A stretch of 64,000 bases of DNA from Psychroflexus maritimus (GCF_011089875.1 NZ_JAANAS010000094.1:47995-111994); one strand, 5' to 3'. Shown: positions 53,250 through 63,572, counted from the stretch's first letter. A program made the numbers and translations. The notes: generated from the sequence alone by a model not told the origin.

Positions 53250-53987
53250 TTATTTTAAAATAAAATTTTGTGTTTCTAAATATTTAGCCCAACTACTCCA
53301 ACTAAAAAAACTTGAAGTATGTTTTATTGCCACAAATGGAATATCAAAATCATCAGATTTTATCTTTCCTTTTCTCGCAAAATTATTTCCGATTTTAGTA
53401 CACCATTTGGAATTAAAAGAATCATTGTCAATATCATCAATGTTAGTAGTACCTATAAATATGATTTTTTTAGGCTTTATAATCTTTATAGTATCTATTA
53501 AAGCATCAAATCCATTGTTAATAGAAATTTTATTAATAATTTCTCTTTGACTTCTATCTTTTAAAGGAAATTGAATTAACTCTGTGAAAGCAACAGAAGT
53601 CCAAACGTTTTCTTTGTCTTCGTAAGTAATATGCCTTTTGTTTAAAATTGCACGAGCAAAGTTTTCAGTCAGTCTTCTATACTTAGGAGCCATTCCTTTT
53701 TCTTTCCCATTTTGACTCCAATCACAAGTATGATGAAGACCTTGCTGATGAATTACCCAACGTGCGTACCTTTGATCTTCAACTTTTTTTTGAAGTTCTT
53801 TAAGTTCTTCGTCAGTTTTTCCATTTTTATCATAACCGTTATAAATACTCTCAGCTACAACTAAATATTTTTCATCTTGTTTTAAATAATTTGATCCAAC
53901 CCATGGTAAATAATTTAGGCTATGGATTTTTTGAAGGTCATTATCTAAAGTGAAATCACAATATTCTTTATATTCCTTTTGACTCAT
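53250..53987 (-). CDS. uracil-DNA-glycosylase-like protein in the type I restriction operon
   Basis: The 245-residue protein is not a recognised restriction subunit. Its N-terminal LPWVGSNYLKQDEKYLVVAE resembles the PWVGxNY and GES-type motifs of UDG-fold proteins. A second motif IKPKKIIFIGTTNI matches the LxPxVIIxLG strand, and a late IKHTSSFFSW resembles the HPS-type loop. The canonical catalytic residues cannot be confirmed. It lies ten bases after hsdR and three bases before hsdM, so it is tightly built into the operon. It may sense or remove damaged or modified bases in phage DNA, but this is inference. Confidence 0.6.
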   Translation of the reverse strand: MSQKEYKEYCDFTLDNDLQKIHSLNYLPWVGSNYLKQDEKYLVVAESIYNGYDKNGKTDEELKELQKKVEDQRYARWVIHQQGLHHTCDWSQNGKEKGMAPKYRRLTENFARAILNKRHITYEDKENVWTSVAFTELIQFPLKDRSQREIINKISINNGFDALIDTIKIIKPKKIIFIGTTNIDDIDNDSFNSKWCTKIGNNFARKGKIKSDDFDIPFVAIKHTSSFFSWSSWAKYLETQNFILK

Positions 53988-53997
53988 AATGAAGTAT

Positions 53998-56900
53998 TTA
54001 AGCAGTTTGATTATTAAATTCGTTGACGTATTCCTGAACTACCAAATTGTTGATGAATTTAGAAGTTTCTGCATTTAGTTGAATCTTGTTTTCTTTTGTA
54101 AATTGGTCGATAACCAATTTAATCATCATTCGGTTGAGATAACCTTCATTGTCTAAAATGTGATGGTTTTGTAGGATTTGTAAATCGGCATTTTCTTTTA
54201 CAGCCATCAAGGCTTCATGAAGTTTCGATTCTAGTTGTGTAAATCCACCTTTCTCTTTTAAACGTTTGTGAATTCTACAGTATTTTTGGTCGCCTTGGTA
54301 TTTTTCCTTCAACTGATTATTTCTGCGGTTCAGTTCTTTTATTTTCTCATGAATATCACGCAACGTACCGATATTCGCTTTCATATCTTCCTGGGTCACT
54401 TCATTGAGTTTTTTCTTTTTAAAAAGCTTTTCCAATTCTTGATATAAACTCACAAATTCTGGATCTTTTTTATCAAAATTACCTGCTAATTCTTCCCTTG
54501 TTTTACGAAGCGTATCTTTTAATTGATCGGCTAAAATCAACTCTTCTTCCCTGATTTTAGTGAATTGAAAAATCACATCTTCCAAAGCAACATTCAATAA
54601 ATTGGTAGTTTCAGCATCATTTTCAACTGCATCTTTAGCATGAAGGAAATTAAGATGATTGCTTGCTTCACTATGTAAACGGTTTAAGGTTTTGAAATCT
54701 ATTTTTTCTAGCAAATCAAAATGCCCAAATAAACGAATCATGTTATACAAACTTCGCGCATGGCCTAAGGCTTTTACGATTTTAGAAAGCTGCTTATTAT
54801 CTGAAATTTCACTGATTTGCTGTTGAAAAATCTCTTTGTTATTTGTATCAAAATGAAAAAGCGTTTCTTTTATATCAGCAATTTCTTCTTCAATTTCTTC
54901 TCGAGATTTAAAAATGTTGCTGTAATGCTCCATTTCATCTCCTAAAACGCCTTGCAATTCATCAAAATAATCTCGATTGGTTTTGTTGAATTCTTCACGT
55001 ATATCTGCAAAATCAACCACATAACCATAACGATAATCTCTGTAGGTTCGGTTAACACGAGTCAAGGTTTGCAGTAAATTGTGTTTTTTAATCAACCTAC
55101 CAATGTATAGTTTCTTCAATCGTTTGGCATCAAAACCCGTCAATAACATATTATAAACAAAGAGCAAATCAATTTTTCCATCTTTAAAATCTTCTACTTT
55201 TTTCTTGCGTTCTTCTTTAGTGCCAATGTCGTGAAGAATTAAAGCGGCAGATTTTACTTTGCGTTTGTCTTTTTGTTGTATTTCATACTTAGATTGTGGC
55301 TCAGCAGCTTGATGTACTTCGTACTCAGTTGAATCTTCTTCGCCTTCAATTTTTAAATTGAATAATTCAAAGAGTTGTTTCGCTTGCTTAGAGCTATCGC
55401 ATACTACCATGGCGCCGACGCTCGAATCATTCATTAATCTGAATTTTTCAAAATCATCTATAATGTAGTTGAGCATCGGCTCCACAAACTTAGGATGCGA
55501 ATAGATTTTTTCTTTAGGAATTTGTCCTTCTAAAACTTCAATACCTTTTAAAGCTTCCGCAAGAATCATCTTGTATTCTGTAGAAATTTCTTCCCTAATC
55601 AATCGAAGCGTGTAACCATCAGCAATAGAAGCGTTGTAATAATACTTATGAATATAATCGCCAAACAAAGTTTTGGAATTATACTCGGTTCCTAAAAGTG
55701 GCGTTCCTGTTAAACCAATTTTGATAGCATTTTTATCGGAGGTTTCTAAGTTAGCAAGAAAACTACCTTTAGGATTATAACTACGGTGAACTTCATCTAA
55801 AAAGTAAATCCGTTGAACATTGATATCGTAATCCTTTTCAGTAACCACGGTTGATTCTTCAGAAAACTTTTGAATGTTGACCACAGTAATTTCAGCTTGA
55901 CCACGTTCATTGGTCACTGCGGCAGTAGATTTTACATCAGTTACAAATTCGTTTCTTGAATTAACCGTATTCACTACCAATCCACGAGCTGAAAACTCTC
56001 GCTTGGCTTGGGTCAATAAATCCAAACGATCTACCACAAAATAAAATTTTGGAATGATATTTTGCTTTTGGTAATAGTCGGTTAAAAACTTTACGTTGAA
56101 GTAGGTGAGTGCTGTTTTTCCACTGCCTTGTGTATGCCAAATAATCCCTTTCTTGATACCTTCATCCAACTTTTGCTCAATGGCTTTGGTAGCAAAAAGT
56201 TGCGGATAACGCATAATGTGTTTTTGCAAACCTGAACTTTCATCTACATAAGCAATGGCATATTTTAAGATGAATTTTAAACGATCTTTTGCATAGAGCG
56301 AAGTTAAAACACGGTTGGTTGGACGGTTGGGGTCTTTGTTGGTTAAAAACTCGGGGCTGTTTTTAATCACCACTAAGTTATTGTCCTTTAGAATAAAATC
56401 TTCGATAGCTTCATCTTCAGGCTTTAATAGTTTGTTGAGATCAAACTTTTCTTCTTCTCGAAAGTAATTGAAAACAGGTTTTCCGTAAGCTGGTGATGCG
56501 TAAAAAACACCTTGAATGGTATCAATGTCGGCATTATCATATTCCATATTATTGGAAAAAACCATCAACTGCGTTATATTGACAAAACGCCTGTTTTTCT
56601 TATTGCTAAACCTTGTTTTCATTCGGTTTCGCTCTTCGATCATTCCGTTTTTGTTATTCGGAATCTTGACTTCAATAAATGAAAGGGGTAAACCGTTAAT
56701 CAAAGTTATGATGTCAGGTCGAAATTCTTCTTCACCGTTTTTGTAGGTCAATTCAGTAACTACATTAAAAGTATTGTTTTCAAAGTTTTCGAAGTCAATT
56801 AACTTTATGCCTGTTTCCTGAATCAATCGCTCATAAAAAGCTTTCCCTAAATCTTCATTGTCCAATAAGAGTTTTACTTCATTAAAAACTCGCTTGGCTT

Positions 56901-57096
56901 CATCGGCATCCAATTCAGCATTTATTTGTTGAATGCTTTGTAAAAAAATATCTGTGAAAATATTGGTCTCTTTGTCCCAAGTACAATTCTTAAGCGACAA
57001 GTACTCATAACCCAACTTGGATAAGTGTAGTAAGGATGGGATTTTCACCCTAGAATCTTCATTAAACGCCATCAACTTGGAATTAGTTTTTAACAA
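53998..57096 (-). CDS. hsdR: type I restriction enzyme HsdR
   Basis: HsdR is the DNA-translocating and cleaving subunit. The 1032-residue protein has the HSDR_N PD-(E/D)xK nuclease (PD at 127-128, Glu142-x-Lys144 in FIEVKIPN), then the SF2 translocase with Walker A HTQGSGKT (about 318-325) and the DEAD-like DEVHRSYNP. A helical C-terminal domain follows. It is the first gene of the defence operon. All motifs are intact. Confidence 0.94.
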   Translation of the reverse strand: MLKTNSKLMAFNEDSRVKIPSLLHLSKLGYEYLSLKNCTWDKETNIFTDIFLQSIQQINAELDADEAKRVFNEVKLLLDNEDLGKAFYERLIQETGIKLIDFENFENNTFNVVTELTYKNGEEEFRPDIITLINGLPLSFIEVKIPNNKNGMIEERNRMKTRFSNKKNRRFVNITQLMVFSNNMEYDNADIDTIQGVFYASPAYGKPVFNYFREEEKFDLNKLLKPEDEAIEDFILKDNNLVVIKNSPEFLTNKDPNRPTNRVLTSLYAKDRLKFILKYAIAYVDESSGLQKHIMRYPQLFATKAIEQKLDEGIKKGIIWHTQGSGKTALTYFNVKFLTDYYQKQNIIPKFYFVVDRLDLLTQAKREFSARGLVVNTVNSRNEFVTDVKSTAAVTNERGQAEITVVNIQKFSEESTVVTEKDYDINVQRIYFLDEVHRSYNPKGSFLANLETSDKNAIKIGLTGTPLLGTEYNSKTLFGDYIHKYYYNASIADGYTLRLIREEISTEYKMILAEALKGIEVLEGQIPKEKIYSHPKFVEPMLNYIIDDFEKFRLMNDSSVGAMVVCDSSKQAKQLFELFNLKIEGEEDSTEYEVHQAAEPQSKYEIQQKDKRKVKSAALILHDIGTKEERKKKVEDFKDGKIDLLFVYNMLLTGFDAKRLKKLYIGRLIKKHNLLQTLTRVNRTYRDYRYGYVVDFADIREEFNKTNRDYFDELQGVLGDEMEHYSNIFKSREEIEEEIADIKETLFHFDTNNKEIFQQQISEISDNKQLSKIVKALGHARSLYNMIRLFGHFDLLEKIDFKTLNRLHSEASNHLNFLHAKDAVENDAETTNLLNVALEDVIFQFTKIREEELILADQLKDTLRKTREELAGNFDKKDPEFVSLYQELEKLFKKKKLNEVTQEDMKANIGTLRDIHEKIKELNRRNNQLKEKYQGDQKYCRIHKRLKEKGGFTQLESKLHEALMAVKENADLQILQNHHILDNEGYLNRMMIKLVIDQFTKENKIQLNAETSKFINNLVVQEYVNEFNNQTA

Positions 57097-57215
57097 TCAT
57101 CTAAAGTAATAAAAATTAATGAAAGTTTATGGGAATGAATAATAATTTATAAGAGGCTTGTTTACAAATACTGTAGTCTGTTATTCCAACAACTCAACTT
57201 TATTAACCAACAAAT

Positions 57216-57575
57216 CTAATAATTAGCTTTATACACCCCATCATCTAGTAAATCGAATACCATGGTGCTAAATTTCACTTCAAAAAACTCGTTGAAACTT
57301 TTCCAAGTGCGTCTTTTTGGCCATAGGGCATCATCTGTACAAACGCTAAACAATTCATTTTCAAAAATAAATTTCCAATGCTTTTTTAAGGCTTGTTTTG
57401 CATCTCCATTATAAGCCTCGTCATCAATTAAATAAGAGGTGAACTCATTTCGATCGGCAGTAGTTGGCGAACCTGGAAAAACCTCCTCTTCCCATTCGTA
57501 AAATTTAGGCTTTGGTATTACCATAACTACGCCCCTATCAATCATTTGTGGATCTAAATCATGTATTCCTTTCAT
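57216..57575 (-). CDS. conserved protein of unknown function
   Basis: The 119-residue protein starts MKGIHDLDPQMIDRGVVMVI and contains KPKFYEWEEEVFPG, FIFENELFSVCTDDALWPK, RTWKSFNEFFEVKF and VFDLLDDG. I recall a widespread unnamed family with the pattern of a conserved WxxIFExEL...CTDExxWP and a WF(D/E)V motif. Nothing is known of its function. It lies 119 bases upstream of hsdR on the same strand and could be the first gene of the defence operon or a separate unit. Confidence 0.7.
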   Translation of the reverse strand: MKGIHDLDPQMIDRGVVMVIPKPKFYEWEEEVFPGSPTTADRNEFTSYLIDDEAYNGDAKQALKKHWKFIFENELFSVCTDDALWPKRRTWKSFNEFFEVKFSTMVFDLLDDGVYKANY

Positions 57576-57596
57576 CTGTTTATTTTATTTCATTTT

Positions 57597-57940
57597 TAGT
57601 GGTCAGATGCGACACGTATAATCATTCTCCTGTGTGTAGAAATTTATACATGCGTGTTTCATCTTTTTGTTTTTTCAGAAATGTTTTACTCTATCTCGTG
57701 GTTTGCTAAAATGGTGGGCAAAATAGCAATTTGCTTTTGGCTTAAGTTACAAATTTAGTAAAAAAACCCGAACTTTTTCGGTTGAGCCTAACCCCCTACC
57801 ACTTTGCCTGAACACAAACAGCTTTAGAGGAATGAAATAAATTTTTACTACTAAAAATCAGTACATTATTTAAAATTTACCACTACAAAAAACATACAAT
57901 TCTAATAAAACTAGAGTTCTATCCTGCTACATCCACATAA
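57597..57940. other. intergenic region at the right edge of the defence island
   Basis: This stretch of about 345 AT-rich bases separates the minus-strand island from the GH16 gene. I see no RNA or mobile element. It presumably holds promoters for the 119-residue protein gene and for the GH16 gene. Confidence 0.4.
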
Positions 57941-57973
57941 TTGCTATATTGCAAGTTCAACAAAATTAAATGT

Positions 57974-59599
57974 ATGCGTTATTTTATTAGTGGTTTGCTT
58001 TTTTTAATGAGTTTTCAGTTTCAAGCTCAACTTCTACAAGATGATTTTGAAGGGAATTCTACGATTAATTCTTGGAATGCAGACGACTGTATTGTTGAGT
58101 ATCCTATTGCAAACCTGGAGCAAGATAGTTTCAATTCTTCACCCAACGTGCTTTTGTATCAGGATGTAGGCGGTCAATATGTCAATGTGTATTTTGATTC
58201 AAATGATCCTATTTTATTGTCTGAGGATAGTGTCTTTACCTTAAAAATATATCTTCCTTCAGATGAAATTACCGGCAATCAACCCACTCAAATTTCTTTA
58301 AAATTACAGGACAATACAATTGGTGCTCCTTGGACCACACAAACCGAAATTATCCAACCACTTGTGTTAGATGAATGGCAGGAAGTAACTTTTGATTTTG
58401 CAAACGATAATTACATCAATCACGACCCAGCTTCTGCTCCTCCCCTAGAACGTTCAGACTTTAATCGAGTTCTCCTACAAATTAATGGTGAAGATAATAA
58501 TGATGAAGTCTTAGCTTTTATAGATGATTTTCATTTTGAAGGTGAAGAGGCTCCTGAAGATGAGCAAGACCCAACGGATGACCCCGTTTATGACGAGTTA
58601 GTTTGGTCAGACGAATTTGAAGAAGATGGGGCTATTGATGACGAAAAATGGTTTCATCAAACTCAATTACCGCTAAATGGTAATTCTTGGTTTAATGGTG
58701 AAATTCAACATTATACCAATCGCTTAGAAAATTCGTATGTTGAAAATGGCGAATTAAAAATTGTAGCTAAAAAAGAAAACTTTACAGACCAAGGGGTAAC
58801 CAAAGAATATACTTCGGCAAGATTGAATTCAAAATTTGCTTTTACTTATGGACGTGTAGAGGTAAAAGCTAAACTCCCTACAGGCATTGGCACTTGGCCC
58901 GCCATTTGGATGCTAGGCAAAAACATTGAAGAGATTGGAACTTATTGGGATAACGAAGGCTATGGAACCACGCCTTGGCCAGATTGTGGAGAAATAGACA
59001 TTATGGAACATTGGGGGAACAATCAAAATTTTGTCCAAAGCGCTATGCATACGCCTTCTAGCTTTGGTGGAACAGTAAACCACGGCGGACAAGTAGTTCC
59101 TACAGCTTCAACCGATTATCACGTATATACCTTAGATTGGTACGAAGACCGAATGGTTTTTAGTGTAGATGATGTGGTACATTACGTGTATGAACCCGAG
59201 GTGCAAAATGCAGCTACTTGGCCTTTTGATGAAGAGCAATTCATTTTATTAAATATTGCTATTGAACCCAGTATTGATCCTAATTTCACTGAAAGTTCAA
59301 TGGATATTGAATACGTAAGGGTTTATCAAGAAACAACAATGAATACTGAAAATTTTAAACCTGAAAACGACCTAATAATAAGCCCGAATCCCGTAAAAAA
59401 TAGCTGCTGGATTAAAGCCGAAAATATTCATTTAAATTCAACTATTCAAGTTTATAATCAACAAGGAAGTTTCGTTGAACAAATTAAGCTAAATGAGCTA
59501 CCTACCGAATTAAATATGAACAACTATGCAGCTGGAATATACTTTTTTAAGCATATAACAAAAAGCCAAGTTCAGACCTATAAAATTATAAAGCAATAA
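57974..59599 (+). CDS. secreted GH16 beta-glucanase (laminarinase-like) with T9SS tail
   Basis: The 541-residue protein has a signal peptide (MRYFISGLLFLMSFQFQAQ), an N-terminal carbohydrate-binding-like domain (about 20-185), a Pro/Asp-rich linker, and a glycoside hydrolase family 16 catalytic domain (about 205-450). The active-site motif EIDIME is complete, with Glu340 as nucleophile, Asp342, and Glu345 as acid/base. A type IX sorting domain ends the protein (ISPNPVKNSCWIK, AAGIYFFK). It should cut beta-1,3- or mixed-linked glucans such as laminarin outside the cell. The ATG at 57974 was chosen because it opens the signal peptide. Confidence 0.92.
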   Translation: MRYFISGLLFLMSFQFQAQLLQDDFEGNSTINSWNADDCIVEYPIANLEQDSFNSSPNVLLYQDVGGQYVNVYFDSNDPILLSEDSVFTLKIYLPSDEITGNQPTQISLKLQDNTIGAPWTTQTEIIQPLVLDEWQEVTFDFANDNYINHDPASAPPLERSDFNRVLLQINGEDNNDEVLAFIDDFHFEGEEAPEDEQDPTDDPVYDELVWSDEFEEDGAIDDEKWFHQTQLPLNGNSWFNGEIQHYTNRLENSYVENGELKIVAKKENFTDQGVTKEYTSARLNSKFAFTYGRVEVKAKLPTGIGTWPAIWMLGKNIEEIGTYWDNEGYGTTPWPDCGEIDIMEHWGNNQNFVQSAMHTPSSFGGTVNHGGQVVPTASTDYHVYTLDWYEDRMVFSVDDVVHYVYEPEVQNAATWPFDEEQFILLNIAIEPSIDPNFTESSMDIEYVRVYQETTMNTENFKPENDLIISPNPVKNSCWIKAENIHLNSTIQVYNQQGSFVEQIKLNELPTELNMNNYAAGIYFFKHITKSQVQTYKIIKQ

Positions 59600-60187
59600 A
59601 TTTTTGTTGTTATCGATTTTTAAATAAAAAACAAAATTAAAATGATTCAAAGGAGTTAAAAATTAGTTGAGATTACTCTAAAAACCTCTCTTTTTGAAGA
59701 GAATTGATGCATCGGCTTTTCTCATCAAACCTAAGTTTTTTTTGGTTTAAATGAAAAATTATTGCTAAAAATTGCTTCAAAAGCATTAATTAGAATTAGT
59801 GGAAAAACTAAACTCCTTCAAATTATAACATTTGAAAATGCTATTTTGTCAGTAAATTAAATTTTCAGGAACTTGATTTGTCAGTTACCTCTTGGCGTTC
59901 TAATTTTCAGAGATCATGTTATCAACAAGCAATCATCATTTTAAATCAGCGGTCACTTAATTGAGGGAAAAAACTAATTGAAGCATACTATCTATTTAAA
60001 TAAAAGCAGTATTTCATTCGGTTTTTTAAAAATTCTTCAAAATCAACAATAAAATGCACCTTTCTTTTGTTTAACACATATTTATTAGGTACTCAACATA
60101 AGTTTATCCAAAATTGAAGGACTGATTAAAAGATATTTTGTTATTTAGTAAAATAATATTGGTATTGTTTTTGAGCAATATAAATGA
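59600..60187. other. long AT-rich intergenic region before clpC
   Basis: About 590 bases contain no open frame with coding character and no recognised RNA. The sequence is very AT-rich with T and A runs. It may hold decayed sequence or the regulatory region of clpC, but I found no clear CtsR-type operator. Confidence 0.45.
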
Positions 60188-60202
60188 ATGAACATTAGAG
60201 AC

Positions 60203-62764
60203 ATGGACGATAATTTTTCACCTAAAGTAAAAAATGTAATAAGTTTTAGCAAAGAAGAAGCCCTTCGATTAGGGCATGATTTTATTGGAACTGAACATTT
60301 ATTACTTGGAATGTTAAGAGATGGAAATAGTAAGGCTATTGAGATTTTAGAATCATTAGATACAGACTTAGACCGATTAAGAAGGAAAGTGGAAATCCTT
60401 AATCCAACCGACTTTTCGAATAATCTTGATCAGTCTAAAAAAAATCTACACTTAACAAGGCAAGCAGAAAGAGCGCTTAAAACAACCTTTTTAGAAGCCA
60501 AACTTTTTCAAAGTTCATCAATAAACACAGCGCATTTATTGCTTTGTATATTGCGAAATAACGACGACCCAATCACCAAACTTTTAAATAAGTTTGATAT
60601 TGATTATGATAATGTAAAAGAAGAATTTAAATCTATGATATCACACGATAACGACCTATTTGAAGAACCTACAGCAGAATCCTTTCCTGAAGATAATCCA
60701 AAAGGCGATGGCGATAATAAAAATCCGTTTTCTAGCGGTAGTGGAGCCACTGCCGGGAAAACTTCAAAAGCTACAAGAAAGTCTAAAACTCCAGTTCTTG
60801 ATAATTTTGGTCGCGATTTAACCGCTATGGCTGAAGAAGGAAAACTTGACCCAGTTGTAGGAAGAGATAAAGAAATTGAAAGAGTTTCCCAAATTTTAAG
60901 TCGAAGAAAGAAAAATAACCCACTACTTATTGGCGAACCTGGCGTTGGTAAATCTGCTATTGCTGAAGGTCTAGCTCTGCGTATAATTCAACGAAAAGTC
61001 TCTAGAATTTTATACGATAAACGTCTAGTTACACTAGATTTAGCTAGCTTAGTTGCAGGAACTAAATACAGAGGGCAATTTGAAGAACGCATGAAAGCAG
61101 TCATGAATGAGTTGGAGAAAAATGAAGACATCATTTTATTCATCGATGAAATCCACACCATTGTTGGTGCCGGAGGCGCGACGGGAAGTTTAGATGCTAG
61201 TAATATGTTTAAACCAGCCTTAGCTAGAGGAGAAATACAATGTATTGGTGCTACTACTTTAGATGAATACCGACAACATATTGAAAAAGATGGTGCCTTA
61301 GAAAGAAGATTTCAGAAAATTTTAGTTGAACCAACTTCTATTGATGAAACTATTGAAATACTCAATAATATTAAAGAAAAATACCAAGACCACCACAACG
61401 TAGAATATTCTGAAGAAGCTATACAAGCCTGTGTAAAGCTTACTTCAAGATACATGAGCGAACGTTTTTTGCCTGACAAAGCCATAGATGCATTAGATGA
61501 GGCAGGTTCTAGAGTTCATATTACTAACATCAATGTGCCACAAGAGGTTTTAGATCTAGAAAAAAAACTGGAAGACATCAGAGAACAGAAAAACAAGGTG
61601 GTAAAAAAGCAAAAGTACGAAGAAGCCGCAAAGTTAAGAGATGATGAGAAAAAGCTAGAAAATGAACTTGAAGCTGCCCAAGAGCGTTGGGAAAATGAAT
61701 CGAAAGAAAATAAAATTAACGTAAGCGAAAATGATATTGCTGATGTAGTTTCCATGATGACAGGTATTCCTGTTAACAGAATTGCAAAAACTGAAAGCAA
61801 TAAACTAGCCGATTTATTTAAGGTGGTTCAAACTAAGGTAATTGGTCAAGACGACGCCATTAAAAATGTAGTAAAAGCCATTCAACGTAACAGAGCTGGT
61901 CTTAAAGATCCTCAAAAACCGATTGGTTCATTTATATTCCTAGGACAAACTGGAGTAGGTAAAACACAATTGGCTAAAGTTTTAGCGCGCGAATTATTTG
62001 ACAATGACGAGGCGCTTGTGCGTTTAGATATGTCTGAATACATGGAAAAATTTGCTGTTTCAAGATTAATAGGTGCGCCTCCAGGCTATGTAGGTTATGA
62101 AGAAGGCGGTCAATTAACTGAGAAGATTAGACGCAAACCTTATTCTGTAATCCTTTTAGATGAAATTGAAAAAGCCCACCCCGATGTTTTCAACATGCTA
62201 TTGCAAGTGCTTGACGATGGTCACTTAACTGATTCCTTAGGAAGGAAAGTCGATTTTAGAAACACCATTATCATTATGACTTCCAATGTTGGAGCTAGAA
62301 AATTAAAAGACTTTGGAACGGGTGTAGGTTTTGGTACTAAGGCTCAAAAAGAACAAGAACTTGATAACAGTCGTAAAGTAATAGAGGGAGCCTTGAAAAA
62401 AGCTTTTGCTCCTGAATTTTTAAACCGTGTTGATGATGTGGTCATCTTTAATGCGTTAGAACGTGAAGACATCCATAAAATTATAGACATAGAATTGGTA
62501 AAACTTTACAAACGTATTGCTGAAATGGGCTACCAATTCTCTTTAACCGATCAAGCTAAAGATTTTATTGCCGATAAAGGTTTTGATAGAAAATTTGGCG
62601 CAAGACCTTTAAATAGAGCTATCCAAAAATACATTGAAGATGCTTTAGCTGAAAAAATTATTAATTCCGAAATTCAAGAAGGAGATAAAATCCTGATGGA
62701 ATTTGACGAAGAGAAAAAAGAATTAGTTGTAAAAGTAGAAAATAAAGAAGAAAAATCTAAATAA
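60203..62764 (+). CDS. clpC: ATP-dependent Clp protease ATP-binding subunit ClpC
   Basis: ClpC is a Hsp100 unfoldase that feeds proteins to ClpP. The protein of 853 residues has two N-terminal Clp_N repeats, AAA domain 1 (Walker A GEPGVGKSA), a UVR-type middle region (EDIREQKNKVVKKQKYEEAAKLRD), and AAA domain 2 (Walker A GQTGVGKTQ) with the C-terminal ClpB-D2 domain. I take the ATG at 60203 (MDDNFSPKVKNVISFSKEEA) because relatives begin there; an ATG five codons upstream is the alternative. A small lipoprotein gene follows 26 bases later. Confidence 0.94.
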   Translation: MDDNFSPKVKNVISFSKEEALRLGHDFIGTEHLLLGMLRDGNSKAIEILESLDTDLDRLRRKVEILNPTDFSNNLDQSKKNLHLTRQAERALKTTFLEAKLFQSSSINTAHLLLCILRNNDDPITKLLNKFDIDYDNVKEEFKSMISHDNDLFEEPTAESFPEDNPKGDGDNKNPFSSGSGATAGKTSKATRKSKTPVLDNFGRDLTAMAEEGKLDPVVGRDKEIERVSQILSRRKKNNPLLIGEPGVGKSAIAEGLALRIIQRKVSRILYDKRLVTLDLASLVAGTKYRGQFEERMKAVMNELEKNEDIILFIDEIHTIVGAGGATGSLDASNMFKPALARGEIQCIGATTLDEYRQHIEKDGALERRFQKILVEPTSIDETIEILNNIKEKYQDHHNVEYSEEAIQACVKLTSRYMSERFLPDKAIDALDEAGSRVHITNINVPQEVLDLEKKLEDIREQKNKVVKKQKYEEAAKLRDDEKKLENELEAAQERWENESKENKINVSENDIADVVSMMTGIPVNRIAKTESNKLADLFKVVQTKVIGQDDAIKNVVKAIQRNRAGLKDPQKPIGSFIFLGQTGVGKTQLAKVLARELFDNDEALVRLDMSEYMEKFAVSRLIGAPPGYVGYEEGGQLTEKIRRKPYSVILLDEIEKAHPDVFNMLLQVLDDGHLTDSLGRKVDFRNTIIIMTSNVGARKLKDFGTGVGFGTKAQKEQELDNSRKVIEGALKKAFAPEFLNRVDDVVIFNALEREDIHKIIDIELVKLYKRIAEMGYQFSLTDQAKDFIADKGFDRKFGARPLNRAIQKYIEDALAEKIINSEIQEGDKILMEFDEEKKELVVKVENKEEKSK

Positions 62765-62790
62765 ACATTTTTTTGCATAATTAAGATACC

Positions 62791-63339
62791 ATGAAATTAA
62801 AACCATTGAGTTTTATTTTCTTGATGAGTTTATTTGTGTTCTCCTGTAACACTAAAGCCAATCAAGAAGAAATTACTGAAGAAGCAAGTAAAGATTCAAT
62901 CCTTGAAAACACAGATGAAAATGAAGATTCTAAAAATATTAGCAAACAAAATTCTCTAGAACTCTACCAAATTGAAGAATCAAACTATTGTTATTCTCAT
63001 AATGGAAATGGTGAGTTTTACTATACCGAAACGGAAACTGGAACAATATCAGGTAAACTTTCTTTAAACGAGGATAATATTAAGGGTATATTTACTGGCG
63101 AATTTAAAAACAACATTCTCCTCGGAACCTTAAAATATAAAGATGAACAAGGTAAGCGTTTAGCCAAAGAAATGGCGTTTTTAAAAAACGATTCTGATCA
63201 TAGCTTAACAACAGGAATCGGCAAATTAGAGGTAGTCAATCAAAAGCAGAGAATTACAGACCTTGATGAGATAGAATTTAAAGGTAAAAAGTTTTATGAA
63301 GTTGATTGTAGCCAATTAGAATCTTACAGAGGCTATTAA
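62791..63339 (+). CDS. small lipoprotein of unknown function
   Basis: The 182-residue protein has a lipoprotein signal ending FVFSC (Cys19) and a charged, low-complexity stretch rich in Glu, Asp, Asn and Ser (20-52). A C-terminal domain follows with repeated beta-strand patterns (SGKLSLNEDNIKGIFTGEFK, LLGTLKYKDEQG). Similar Bacteroidota lipoproteins are not characterised. It follows clpC by 26 bases and may share its transcript. Confidence 0.75.
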   Translation: MKLKPLSFIFLMSLFVFSCNTKANQEEITEEASKDSILENTDENEDSKNISKQNSLELYQIEESNYCYSHNGNGEFYYTETETGTISGKLSLNEDNIKGIFTGEFKNNILLGTLKYKDEQGKRLAKEMAFLKNDSDHSLTTGIGKLEVVNQKQRITDLDEIEFKGKKFYEVDCSQLESYRGY

Positions 63340-63572
63340 AAATCTGATTGTTTAATAACACTAGCATCCGAAGTCGAATTTTTAAAAAGCCTCCAGATTC
63401 CTTTATTTTTGTTTTGCGGCATAAAATTTAAAATAGAGGACTCTTCAGGTAAAGCTAAAAAACAAAATTAACTGTTATACGACAATTATTAAATTTAATT
63501 CCTACTTGGTTATTCCTGAGTTGAGTCCAAAAGTACAAAATCAGACAAGTACATACATAAACACAAGACTTA

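Noticed and set aside
59600..60187. Possible small RNA or gene in the long gap before clpC
   Set aside because: No promoter with terminator, no stable GC-rich structure and no coding frame could be supported.
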